Shown here one piece after another: positions 29,972-41,034 of a stretch of 64,000 nucleotides of DNA; position 1 is the first letter of the stretch; each line of letters begins with the position of its first letter. The position numbers were made by a program, and so were the translations under genes. The stretch covers positions 428,332 through 492,331 of the forward strand of contig CAUYUJ010019915.1 in assembly GCA_963575745.1 (NCBI GenBank), given 5' to 3'. The notes beneath the pieces were generated by a model. It ran no database searches. It worked only from the letters and a program-made list of their open reading frames with translations, and was not told where the DNA came from. The DNA is from Prorocentrum cordatum (lineage: Eukaryota; Sar; Dinophyceae; Prorocentrales; Prorocentraceae).

Positions 29972-31414
29972 ATGGCTAAACAAAGCGGCGACGGCGGGAA
30001 GGGACGCGTCACGTGGCGGCCACGGCATCGATGGTGGGCCCAACCAGCGCGATCCGCTGGCGGAAAAGGTGGGGCACACCTCGGCGCTGGTGTTCGTCCA
30101 CCAGGGCGCCGCGACTCCAAGGTGTGGCTTCCGGTGGCACCTGACCTACAGGGTGCTCGCGATGATAGTGCTACGGGTGGCCATGGCAACGGGTCATCGC
30201 GCTGGACATGTTGCTGGTGCGGGTGCAAACGCAACGAGAGCCGCTTCTACTTCTGTTAGCATTGCGGCATTGCGGAGTGCTCAAGAGCGATTCATGTGGT
30301 GCTGCCTCTTCGCGGACCTCGGGGAACTCGCTCGACGCCTCTTCGTGGCTGGCCCCGAGGCAGGAGGCGGCAAAGGCGGCGACGGCAAGGGCGCACCATT
30401 GCTGGAGGCAAAGGAGACGGCGCGGCAGGAGACGCCAGCTGCCCGCCACTCACAGCCGAGGAGTACCTTCAGCTGGCAGCACTGTGCGAGAAGCTCCGCG
30501 ACATACACGGGGCTCGAGCGCACAGGACATGCGCGGCTGCTCTGCAGGCTCTTGCTCGCCCCTTTGAGCCCCTTCAAGCCCAGCTCAATCGAGCGCACCA
30601 GAAGGCGCGCATGGTGGAGAAGCGCCTTGAGCCGGCCGTCGGCAAGTTCGAGCAGCTGGAGCCCCAGCATGAGGCACAGCGCGTCGAGGTGCTTCGCCTG
30701 CGCTCGGAGCTCGAGGAGGCCGAGAGTGAGTGCTCGCTGGTGCGGCGCCTACATGACGAGCTGCTTGGGCCCGCGGCTGCAGGCTCCGCTGCTGCCGCGC
30801 CTGCAGGAAACAAGCCCCGCCTGGGCGACTTGCTCGATGGGCAGCGCTTCTCGGCTGCTTTCGACCTGGACGTCGGGGACTGCTGCGCGGTCGCGGGAGA
30901 GGAGCCCCTTACGCCCGAAGAGCAAGCGAAGCTGTCGGAGCGCGCGCATCAGTTCAAGACTGGCATCTCTGACATGGCGCGCAACCTCTTCGCGGAGGCG
31001 AAGTCCAAGGTCGACGCACTCAAGGAGGAGCGCAAGCAGCTGGCACAGAGGTTGGCGAGCAAGAGGGGCAGAACGTACGAGGGGGGAGGAGATGCGAAAG
31101 GAGGCGCACCACCTGCTGCAGGAGGGGCTGCTCCCGCGGGCCCCGCAGCGCCTGGCCAGCCTGCGGAGGTGGCGGGAGACGCGCCTCCGACTGCGGCGGC
31201 CGCGGCGGCTCCACTTGCTTCAACGGCGTCGGCTTCAGCGACTTCGGAGCCAGCTTCTCGGGCCCCCACCAGTGTTCGCGCGCGTGCTGACAGGATCGCA
31301 GCAGGCGGGACTTCTGAGGCCCCCCCGCTGCATGACACTCGTATTCCTTGGTGTCTGGACCTCAGGCCTCGCGTTCTTGGGCTTTCGGGTCTTGGGGGCC
31401 GCCGGGGTGAGTGA
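29972..31414 (+). pseudogene. LINE ORF1: zinc finger and coiled-coil protein with an in-frame TAG
   Basis: ATG 29972 (AGCCATGG) starts MAKQSGDGGKGRVTWRPRHR. A RanBP2/CCCC-like finger WTCCWCGCKRNESRFYFC is followed by TAG (30257-30259) and then HCG in the same frame, so the stop falls where one residue between finger cysteines should be. The same frame continues to a TGA at 31414 with LTAEEYLQLAALCEKLRD, then a long coiled coil (PEPLQAQLNRAHQKARMVEK-like region through LRSELEEAESECSLVRRLHD), LGDLLDGQRFSAAFD and an Ala/Pro-rich tail. ORF1 proteins of this layout probably bind the element RNA. One nonsense change is the only clear lesion. Confidence 0.8.
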
Positions 31415-34400
31415 AGGCGCTTGCTGGTTGTTTCTTTAGGGGGGGGGGGGATTTCTGTTGTCCAGCCCTGTGCCGATCCGCGGCGCAGGCTGCGGTCTGG
31501 CGCAGGCGAGGTCTCCCTATTCTCCTCGCCTCCACTTCAGAAGGGCCGCCTGCCTCGGGGTGGATTTATCAGCGGCGGCGATGTCCCGCAGTTCGATGGC
31601 GCTCGCTGCCGGCGCGGGTGGACGCGGCCCTGTCTGGCGCCGGAGGCCCACCCGTTCTCAACCATTATTCTGCTTTCAACCGTTATTCCCATAGGCGCCA
31701 GGAGCCATTTTGCTATGCGCAGCCGTCGAAGCTGCATCCTGCGGTCTCGCTTGGCAAGGGGGCTATCTGCCGCGCCTCCTTCGTCGGCTCGCCACTGCAT
31801 GCTCCCGCGATGGCGCGGCGGGCCGACTCATGTTCTCTTTTGGAGGGCAGCGGCCTTGGGGGGCCTGAGTCGGCGGCGCGCCGGGCCGCTCGGCGCTGTC
31901 CTCAGTCGCCACCCTTCGCTCGGAGCGCTAGGTCTTTGGTCTCAGAGCGCGAGGGCATGGGCCCACGCGGCCCGCGCCTTCCGGCCAAGGTCGCCGACGT
32001 GCCCAGCTCCGCCAGCCTGCTCAGCTTTCGTCGGCGCAGCTCAGGATGCAGACCATCAGTTGAATTTCTTGGGGCAGGATGCGCAGCGTGATCGAAGGGG
32101 CTGCCCGCATATTCTGCTCTGTCGAGAGCATCGTCTGATCTGCAAAAAAGATATCGAGCAGGCTAGCGCCCAGAGTTTCCGCCGTGGCGGGAAGAGTGCG
32201 TGGTCGCCCGCCGCGGCCGCCGAGGCGGGGGATTCCTCGGGGGGGGTCGCCATCTTCGTGCGCTCCTGGATGGGTTGCCTTGAAGTGGAGGGGGGCTTGA
32301 TCAGTCCTGGTGGGGCTATTGCCTGCTCCTTCGAGCTCCCCGGGGCCCCGCCTACGCCGGCGGCCTCCGCGTGCCTTCGCCTCTCCGAGGGGCTGTCTGA
32401 TCGCAACCTGGGGCTGCTCAGCGCGATCGGCCTCTGCCTCGCAACGGCGGGCAAACCTTGGGTTCTGGGCGGGGGTGTCAATGTGGATCCCACCACTCCC
32501 GGGGAGCCCAGCTTTGCGTCTGAGCCCCGAGCGGCGATGATCTCGTCCGGCGCTCCCGCCTGCTAACCCGCGGGCCCCGCGATCACGTTCGATTACTTTG
32601 TGTCTGGCGGCCTCAGCAATGCAATCGCGCGGATCGACGCGCGATTGGACACGGGGCCATCGCCCCCCCCGCAGGCCCGTGGACTTGCAGTTCCCCGGGC
32701 GCATGGCCGTCTTGAAAGCGCTCCCTTTCAGGCGCCCCCCTCCCGTGCTTTCCGAGGCGGTCTTCGGGCCCTCCCCGCGCCCGCAGGAGCGGCCGGGGGT
32801 GCGGGTGTTGGCTGAGTCTGTTCTCAGTTGAATTAATGAGGGCCGCCGGAAAGAAGCTGCTTCTCTCCTGAGTACCCTTCACCGGCGTTGGGCTGACAAT
32901 GCTGAGCGAGAGTTGGTGCCTTTGGTTGGGTCTTCGCCGGTGCGTTTTGGCTCGCGCGGGTTAGGTCCTCGGCTGGTTTGGCGATCTGTTCTTGCTAAAG
33001 ACTGTCAGGTTCGGCATCTTGTTCACCGTGCCTTTCTGAGACTCCGTCAGCAGCTTCCGGCATATATGCGCGCTCTGCGCGCAGGGGCAGCCAGCGCCGC
33101 CCAGCGCTCGAAGTCGGCGCTGCTGCGGCCTCCGCACGGGATAGAGGGTGCCAAGGACGACTGCGCCCCCTTGTTCGAGCTGGTGGCCTGAGCCCTTTTG
33201 GCCTCAACTCAGCCCGATTCCAGTGCTGATTTCTACGCGCAGGTGCACGGAGCCGCCCTGGCCGCCGACTCGAATTTCTCGGCCAAGCCGATTAAAAGAC
33301 GGGGCTGAATGTCGGTTTGCAGTCTGGAGCGAAGCGCATTCACATGCTGCTCAGAGACCGTCATCGCGGGTGGCCAGCAGCACTCTGCTCAGAGGCGCAT
33401 GGTTTCGGACCCCCTTTTCCCCTTCGAAAGCTGAGGGGGCTCGGTTCGCGTCCTTGCGGGGCAATGGGGCTGGGGCTCGATCAGAGTTCGCTCACCTCCC
33501 CCTCTCCCTCGCCTCGGCCCCCCGGGACATCCTCGGCGTTTCGCGCGCGTGCAAGAGTGCCTCGGCTGTGTCGGCGGGCGGGTTTCATTGCAGGCGCGTC
33601 TCGCTGCTTTCGGACGCCACCCCTGGAGGCCTCTCTGTTATTTGTTGCGCCATCGAGCCGCCCGGGGTCTTTGCCGCCGCAGATGTCGGTCGTGTTAGCG
33701 GCGCTGCTTCCGAAGCCGACGGGGGGTCGCAGGCCCATGGGGTCGTTCTGCTCCTCGTTCAGGGCTCTGGGGGCGCCGCGGGCGGCCCTTCGCCATGGAC
33801 TGGGAATTGAAGCGCCCCCGCGGGCACGCGGCCGCCGGCCAGCGTCGGGGGGCGGGGGGCGCGGTCTGGCGGGCCGCCATGGCCGAGAGCGGAGTTGCCC
33901 GTGGCGGCGGGGCTAGCTGCGGCATCTTCTTCGACCTTTCCAAGTTTAATGAAACTAGTTGCATGGCGAAGCTGGGGGGGCGTTGTTGCCGTCGCGGAGC
34001 CCCGATGGTCATCGGTCGGGTCTGTTTCGGCTCGCGCCGAGCCGGTCGTTCCAATGAGTTTAGGAGGCTTGTTGGAGAGACCCTATCTCTGCAAGAATGG
34101 TGACACCTCTGGCTGTTTTATGGCCACTACGCTGATTCCATGTTTTTTTTCCAGTCGTTGTGTCGTCCATTCTGGCTGGCGCTATCGCTTTCGATTTGGC
34201 TCTTCGGGACGTTTTCGATCGCTCATTCGCCTTCGGAAAGAAAAAAACGATCGTTCGAGCTCAAAACAAGTGGGCACCCAGGCCCTGGATCGACTCAGCC
34301 ACCGCTGCCATCACTGTTCCAGCTCCACGGTCAACCACGGAGTTGACTACGCAGCTGGTCAAGCTGTTCGCGCTGCTGGGAGGTCGGCCAGGATGAAGGC

Positions 34401-35355
34401 TCGTATGGCGTAGGCTGGTCGGGCAGCGAGGAGTCTCGAGCGGCGGGCTAAAGCTATCAACATATCCACGGCGCTGAAGGTTTTTTTTGTCGGGTGGGCC
34501 CTTCGCGGGGGCCTCATGCGGCACGGGGGTCACGGGCATAAGTGATCGCGACCTTGCCCTGCTGCGCCGCCGCGTCTCTTTTTTGCACTGTTCTGTCGTT
34601 CGGCCTCGCGGCAAGCTGAGGTCCCTCACTGTCTGCGCCATCGGCGACGGCGCCCCGTCTTGGCGGACGGCCGCGGTTCCGATTCCAAGACGGAGTAAGG
34701 CAATGTGGGTCAGTGCGACGTCGGCCTTCCGCAGGTCCATTCTGTTTTTTTTTTTTTTGGGGGGGGGCAGGCGTGGGGCGCCATCTTTGGCTCTGAGTTT
34801 TGCAGCTGGGGGCGAGTGGCAGGACCGACCCCTGACATGAGGATGTCGTTGGTGCGACTGGGTTGGCGCGTGGTTGATTTTATGGCACTGGTCGACGATT
34901 TCGGTCGGCCCATCCCCCTCGGAATCTTCCCGCCTGCCCTGGTGGGGCCCTTGGCCCGAGAGGGATACCTCGGGGTGCTCGAGCGAGACGCCGCGGATAA
35001 GAAGGGCTGGGTCCGCGTCTTTGTTATGATGTTGTCAAAGGCGCCGCTTCCCTGAGGGGCAAGCAGTTCAGCGCCCTCCAGAAGGCCAGGATCAGGGCGT
35101 CTTCCACGGAGGCCATCCTCACTGCGGCCAGGGCTGAGGCTCTGGGATATCAAATCGAGCCTGCTTGCATCCACTGCGGAGCTCGCGAGGCCATCTTCCA
35201 CCGGCTCTGAGAGTGCCCCCATGGGCCCGTCGTTGAAGATCGGAGTTGCGCCGTGGAGCAGGATGGCATTGATGCTGCTTTGGCGGCGAAGGCGTCGGGG
35301 AACGATGCTGATGCCTTCGCGCTTCGTTTCTGGAGCCTTTGGGCCTCCCGCCTCC

Positions 35356-35515
35356 AGGAGGAGGAGGAGGAGGAGGAGGAGGAGGAGGAGGAGGAGGAGG
35401 AGGAGGAGGGAGGAGGAGGAGGAGGAGGAGGAGGAGGAGGAGGAAGGGAGGAAGGGAGGAAGGGAGGAAGGGAGGAAGGGAGGAAGGGAGGAAGGGAGGA
35501 GGAGGAGGATGATGG
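35356..35515 (+). repeat. GGA microsatellite inside LINE ORF2
   Basis: About 160 bases of GGA then GGAAGGGA units interrupt ORF2 just after WSLWASRLQ. The Glu-rich translation is an artefact. Confidence 0.92.
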
Positions 35516-35624
35516 CCCGCCCCGGACTTGGCACGAGGGGCCGGGCGTCGGGCCGGACGGAGGCCCCGTTCCCGGAGCGTGTCTGGGGCGATTCGTTCGT
35601 GGGCGGGTCGCGCGCGCGCGACGC

Positions 35625-35800
35625 GCGGTGCGCGAGAACTCCTTAGGGCTGGCTGCTCCGTGGGGGCGGTGCGCGACGTGCGGTGCGCGACGTGTGGTGC
35701 GCGCACCGCACGTCGCGCACCGCACGTGGTGTGCTCCGTGGGGGCGTCGCGCACCGCACGTCGCGCGCGCGACGTGCGGTGCGCGACGTGTGGTGCGGTG
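35625..35800. repeat. Alternating direct and inverted GCGACGTGCGGTGC units in the LINE
   Basis: About ten units of GTGCGCGACGTGCGGT appear, some on each strand: forward at 35668-35700, inverted at 35702-35730 and 35750-35768, forward again at 35770-35800. The array can fold into a long GC hairpin and sits where the first part of the RNase H domain should be. Confidence 0.8.
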
Positions 35801-37274
35801 GTCGATGCTCATGGGGAGCTGGTGGCTGAGCTGCGGGCCCGCGTCTGGGGGCCTCTCCCCCGGGCCCCCCAGAGCGCCGAGTTCAGCGTGCTCGCGCGGG
35901 CGAATTGCTCGCCACTCATCCCTCCCAGTGCCATGTGTATCCTGACTGTGTTAATGTTGCTCCGATGGCTGCTAAGGGTAAGGTTTCTCAGCTTCCCCCG
36001 AAGCGAAGGTATCCGGGTGCTGTTCTTCAGTGTCATGGTCAGCTCTCGGCGGCCTCGGGGTGCTCGACGGTGGCGGCTCATCTTGGCCTCGATGCGCCTG
36101 ACATCTCCGCAGAACGGCGTTGGCGCCGTCTCGGTAACCGCCGCGCTGACGTCGGTGCTGAGCACGCTGCTTCGCTCCATCCTCATGGCGAAGCCCAGAT
36201 GCAGGGCGCCGACCACTTCGTCAAAATGGCGATGGCAGCTTTGAAGGTTGCTGCCAACGTGCTCTGTCAGCGGCCCAGCCTGGACCTGTCTGATGTTGAT
36301 CGGGCCCCAGCTTTGGCGGAGGAGCGGCTTCCTCCTCTTGGGCACGTTTGGGAGCCTTGGGGCGGAGTCTGGAGGTGCGCTCACTGTTTGAGGGGCGGTA
36401 GGTCTATTGTCAAGCCACCTCCAGGTTCATGTGCCCGCGATTCGCTCGTCCATGCGGCCAGGCAGGATACCCTTAATCACCGCGCGGTGGCGTTCCCGTG
36501 TTAGGATCGGTTTGTGTTTTTAATTTGTTTGAAATGCAAATGTCACACTCGTGGGGGCCAGATCAGAGGCCTCGCGGATAACTGTCTTAACGGTCCTTCG
36601 CGCGCGAATAAGCACGGTTAGGACTACGCGCGCGAGGGCTTCCATCCGCAGTGCAATCAGCGGAAGGCGGGAGTCAGAGTCGACATTGAAGGTCTGATTC
36701 AGTGTTTTAGCTCGTGGGTACAAGGCGCCAGTGAGGCCGCAGCTGGTCCTCCTGGCGAAGGAGGCATGCGCTAGTTCAGGCCGCTGCCGCCGTGCCTCCG
36801 ACGCCCGCTGCGCCAGCCCCGTGGCTGAGCGAGGTGGCATCCTCCCTTCCACCATCGAGAGGTTGGCGAGATGAGACCTGTGCGTTCGGCGGCGGGGTTT
36901 CCAGTGGCACCCGCTCCTCGCTGCCTGCCTCGTGGCGGTGGGCAAGGCGATGACTGCGTTGCGGACGAAGAAGCCGCTCGGCTTTTGTTCGCTGACGGCG
37001 ACGACGATCCAGGCACCTCGCAGGCGTTTCTTGGTCGCGCGGTGTCTGCTTCTGTCGGCAGCTCGTCGGCTGGAGCTCAGGCGTCTCATTTTGCGACGCC
37101 GCCCAGCACGGAGATCTCTCGCCCTGCGCCTGCGGCTGCTATGCCGCTTGCTGAGCAGCCACCGCCGGAGGCTGTGCTGAGGCAGGTCGTGGGCGCTTGT
37201 CTGTCTGAGGAAGACGAAGCTCCTCTCATCGCTGCTCGAGACAGCACCATGGAGTCGGGTGATTCCGACTGAGC

Positions 37275-37794
37275 TTGTTTGCGTTGTTTGTTTGTTGTTC
37301 TGTCTTCTGCGTGCTGTCCTGCTTGTTGCGTCTAGCACGAGTGTGCAGAGCCAATGCTTGCCGTCTGGCTTAGCCACTCGGTGCAGCCTGCATCGCACTC
37401 TGCTGCAGGTTGGCTGTTCTGTACTGTCTGGGTCGGGAGGTAACGTCGTGGACGTCCAAAACATTCGGGGGAGGAGGAGGAGGAGGAGGAGGAGGAGGAG
37501 GAGAAAGAGGAGGAGGAGGAGGAGGAGGAGGAGGAGGAGGAGGAAGAGGAGGAGGAGTAGTTCGCCGTATTCCTTCCCGCAGAAGCCTCGCCCTTCGCAC
37601 CACTTCACTTCTCGGGGGCGACGCCGGCACGGCGCAAAAATTCCGACCTCGCGGCGGAGCCAAGAACCTGCCCGCCGTGCTGCCCGCGGGAAGAAAAAGC
37701 GCCAAGCGCCGATCGCAGCTGCTTATGCTGTTGCGCCCGGGGCGTGGCATCGCGAGTTTTCCTGCCGCACGGCGTGCCCTCAGATCCGGGCGCT
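37275..37794. repeat. Spacer with GGA microsatellite
   Basis: GTT-rich 37275-37335, then unremarkable sequence, then GGA repeats 37466-37558. No gene. Confidence 0.75.
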
Positions 37795-37935
37795 GCAGGT
37801 TTTTCGCCGGCCGAGTTCGCCCAGTCTCGGGCCGCAGGGCCATCACAGGGGTCGATCGTGCTCGAACACTGACGCTGAAAGTTGAGGGCTCCTGTCGCAA
37901 TTTTGCGCGATGTTGCATATTCGCCGCAATTTTGG
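37795..37935 (-). repeat. Dispersed repeat R, copy 4 (inverted)
   Basis: GGGCCGCAGGGCCATCACAG, GTCGATCGTGCTCGAACACT and TTGCGCGATGTTGCATATTC correspond to the reverse complement of the copy at 20515. Confidence 0.6.
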
Positions 37936-37947
37936 ACATCAGGTTAG

Positions 37948-38003
37948 GATGGAGGAGGAGGAGGAGGAGGAGGAGGAGGAGGAGGAGGAGGAGGAGGAGG
38001 AAG
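37948..38003 (+). repeat. GGA microsatellite
   Basis: Nearly pure GGA repeat following the R copy. Confidence 0.95.
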
Positions 38004-38426
38004 GAGGAGGTTTCATAATCATAAGTGTGAGAGAAGCGGCCGTCGGAGCAGACGTCCGATCCGAATAGTGGAATCGTGTGGATGTGCGCGCCAGGTCCCC
38101 CCACATTGCAGTCGCGTCGGTCGCATATTGGGACCTTGTCGTCAGTGTCTCGCTGCCCCGACGGCAGTACCTGCAAGCAGTCATGGTTCGTCTGCGCAGC
38201 AAAGGCTGCGTTGGTGTTGCTTCTCTGCTGCGCAGGGCCAGCGGGATAGCAACAGTTCTCCATCGTGAAAGCGGGGTTCAACGCTGGCCGTAGGACTTGC
38301 CAAGATTCGGCAGAAGGCCCCGGATCACTCACGCTCCACATGGTACACCCAAGCCACGAAAATGCACGAACAACCGGTGGGCGCAGTTGGCGCCACTGCA
38401 GCTGGCAAAATTGTTGTCGCTTCGCG
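38004..38426. other. No gene recognised
   Basis: Unique-looking sequence with short ORFs on both strands; no domain. Confidence 0.5.
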
Positions 38427-39398
38427 AATCCCCACCAGCCCATCCAGAAACGATGCCCAGAGGAATTGCCTCGATCAGAGAAGTGGGCAGCACACAGAGG
38501 AAGCCATTATGAGACATCTTGGGATATCTTGAGCCATCTTGGAGGTCATTTTGGGCTCTCCCAGACGCTCTTGGAGTCATCTTAATCCGTGCCCCCCCCC
38601 AAGAGGCCTCCATGTGGCTAAAACCTGTGTAGAATCAATGATTAGGCATTCTCGCCGAGGCCTCTTGGAGCATCTTGGGTGCATCTGGGGGGGCTCTTGG
38701 GGCCTCTTGGGGGTCTCTTGGGGGCCTCCGGGGGGCCTCTTGGGGGCCTCTTGGGGCCATTTTGGGGCCATCTTGGGACCTCTTGGGGCTTCCTGGGCGC
38801 TTCTTGGGGCCATCTTGGAGGGAGTCGATCAAACAAGAGGGGGGGGTGAATTAGCGCCCCCCCTCGGAAGCCCCTAAAATCGCCTCTTGGACCCCTCTTG
38901 GAACGCTCTTGGAGTGCTCTTGGGCGCTCTTGGGGCCGTCTTGGGGCTCTTTTGGGGCTCTCTTGGGGCCCTCTTGGGCCATCTTGGAGCCATCTCCAGG
39001 CCTCGGATGGCCATCGGAAGCGAAAAGGCGAGAAAGCAAAAATCATTGATTTTCCTTAGGTTTTGGGACGATTTTGGCCTCTTCGGGGCCTCCTTGGGGA
39101 GCTGTTTGGCCACTTGGAGTTATCTTGGGGCCGTCTTTGGGCTTCTTGGAACCATCTTAGGAGCCATCGTGAGCGATCTTGCGCTATCTTGAGCCATCTT
39201 GGAGCTCATCTTGGGTTCTCTGAGGCGCTCTTGGAGCCGTCTTGGGCCATCTTGGACGCTCTAACTACCCGCGGCCCCCCCCGTCCAGGTCCAGGGGAGG
39301 GGGTAGGGGGAGGGGTAAACCCCTCCCCAAGGGGGAAGAGGGAGGGGTGGAAGAGGATCTGCTCTAGACCACCTACGCCCAGAGGGCTGGTGGGATTT
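38427..39398. mobile_element. About 1-kb terminal-inverted-repeat element, copy 1
   Basis: Left end AATCCCCACCAGCCC (38427-38441) and right end GGGCTGGTGGGATTT (39384-39398) are inverted with one single-base gap. The interior is dominated by a degenerate CTTGGGGCC(A/T) minisatellite (38640-39250), an internal TTAGGTTTTGGGACG block and a GGGAGGGGTAAACCCCTCCCC palindrome near the right end. The same features occur at 41837-42869. No transposase is encoded, so it would be non-autonomous. Confidence 0.7.
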
Positions 39399-40906
39399 CA
39401 CCATTAAATGCCAGCGGAACAAGCGGGAACGATCGCCTGCAAGGCGTGGGCCAAGTATCCGGTGAAGACGCCGGAAGAAGGACCACTTCGGACTCAGGGG
39501 GGGCCCTGGTTTTCGGGCCGCCCCTTCGATCTGGGACGGGGAACCTGCTCGAAGCCGAGGCCTGCCGTCTCCAGACAAAAACATGCGCATCTTCTTATCC
39601 ATACTCTGTTTTTTTTTTTTTTTTTGTTGTTTCTCTCTCTCTCTCTCTCTGGTAGCACCATGGCTGGGCTGGACGAGTCCTCGCCTGGGCCGCGCAGAGG
39701 ACGTGTAGTTCTCATACCCGGACGGTCGCAGGCGTGTCTCCCGGACAGTGTGCCGATGCCATGAGAACGTGTGCCCGGCCCTCGTTCGGAGGAGGATGGC
39801 CGGGAGGGGGAGAGCTTTGCCATCGACCGCGGCGGGCCTGATGTGCAGCAATTCCGTCAGCGAAGCAAGGAGGAGCATCGTGTTGAGTTGTGCATCTGAC
39901 AGCTTCTTCAGGAGAGGGTGGAGGGGGAGAGAGGGGCGGAGGATGAGGATGATGGTAACCGTCGTGATGAGGAGGAGGGATCGGAGGGAGAGGAGGAGGA
40001 GGAGAAACGGGGGAGAGGAGGAGATGGGGGAGAGAAGGTGGCGGAGAGAGGAGGAGGATGAGGTGAAGGACGAGGAGGAGGATGAGGTTAGAGAGCAGGA
40101 TGATGATGAGGAGCTTCAGGGGAAGGAGGAGGAAGAAGAGGCCAAGAAAGGTGGACGTGGTGGAGGAAGGGGAGGGGTAGGGAAAGGAGGCGCGTGGGCA
40201 GGGCTCCAGGATCCAACACGCCGTGCATTATGGTCTCAAGTGAGCGGCAGTCCTCACGAGTCAGCATACAACATGCTCGTTGTCCGATGGAAATGTCCGA
40301 AGCGTTCTGAGGAGGAGGAGGACGATCATCAAGAGGACGAGGAAGAGAAGGACGATACGCGATCGACATGAGAGGTGAGTGCGCGTCGCCCCCAGGGGAC
40401 GATATCGATAGGCGCCCTGTGCTCGTGTCCTCGTCGTTGTCCTCCGAATTTGCGGCCAAGCGTGGTGGACGCAGCGCCCTCTACGGTGGGGGCGTTGGTT
40501 GAGGCATGTGCCCAGGCGGCTTCAGACCCTGGAGGATTCCTTGCCTGATGAGGTCGGCGGTGATATCCATGGCCGATCCACGATTGGTGTTCCACCAGCT
40601 TCCAGATCCTGGATTCCTTATCCAATGTTCCTTATCCAATGCCCTTGCCGTATCACTTTGCGGCCGTGTCTGAGGTTTGCAGCCACGCTGCAGATCAGCT
40701 CGGCGAGCGGGGGCCACGGGGCTCGACATCTGAGGAGGAGCAGGGACAGCAGAGGCAGGAGTAGAAAGAAGAGAACCATGTGTGATTCGGAGGGTCGTTT
40801 GAAACATGAGTCAGGCCCTTCCCCGGCGATGGACTTCTAGTATCGCGTACGCGTGGTCGCTAATAAGCGTGGGTCGGCGCTGCTGGATGTCTCAAACACA
40901 GAACTT
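39399..40906. other. No gene recognised; GGA-rich tract
   Basis: A poly-T run lies near 39608-39625. Bases 39900-40150 are degenerate GGA/GAGGAT. The rest has only short ORFs. Confidence 0.55.
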
Positions 40907-41034
40907 CGGAGCTCCGCGCAGACTTCTTGGACCAGTGCTGGGCCCCCGTCGCGGCGACTCGTTGCCGCCCCTGGCGCGCTCCGCGCGCCATGGATGGGGT
41001 TCTAGCGCGGATTCAGGACATCAGCGCGGACCCC
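40907..41034. mobile_element. Foldback element family 1, copy C
   Basis: Starts CGGAGCTCCGCGCAGACTTC, has GGCGCGCTCCGCGCGCCATGG centrally (split here: GGCGCGCTCC, GCGCGCCATGG) and ends ATCAGCGCGGACCCCC. Confidence 0.8.

Larger units (their letters stand above)
32075..37272 (+). pseudogene. LINE ORF2: endonuclease, reverse transcriptase, RNase H; multiply disrupted
   Basis: Endonuclease (about 32075-32790): LLCREHRL, GDSSGGVAIFVRS, GLSDRNLGLLSAIG, then GKPWVLGGGVNVDP where a GDWN motif is expected, a TAA at 32564, FDYFVSGGL, and HRPVDLQFP after a frameshift in a C run near 32665. Linker SPVRFGSRGLGPRLVWR near 32940. Reverse transcriptase (about 33690-34410): ALLPKPTGGRRPMG, then in another frame CGIFFDLSKFNE (33921), later GVDYAAGQAV; no intact YxDD was found. 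Segment GWRVVDFMALVDDFGRPIPL (34862). Finger CIHCGAREAIFHRL-stop-EC (about 35170-35215). RNase H end: WRRLGNRRADVGAEHAASLH (36118), followed by WGGVWRCAHC. Frame 1 from 36871 to a TGA at 37272 may be its tail. Confidence 0.8.
29779..37274 (+). mobile_element. Non-LTR retrotransposon (LINE), long but decayed
   Basis: The element starts with the SL relic, has a 5' leader of about 170 bases, an ORF1 with a Zn finger and coiled coil, and an ORF2 with endonuclease, reverse transcriptase, a C-terminal zinc finger and RNase H, all in order on +. It has many stops and frameshifts and two internal repeat expansions. The 3' limit is set at the last stop of the trailing open frame (37272); the true end may lie in or before the GGA tract at 37466. 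The order of motifs fits dinoflagellate LINEs as I remember them. Confidence 0.85.
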
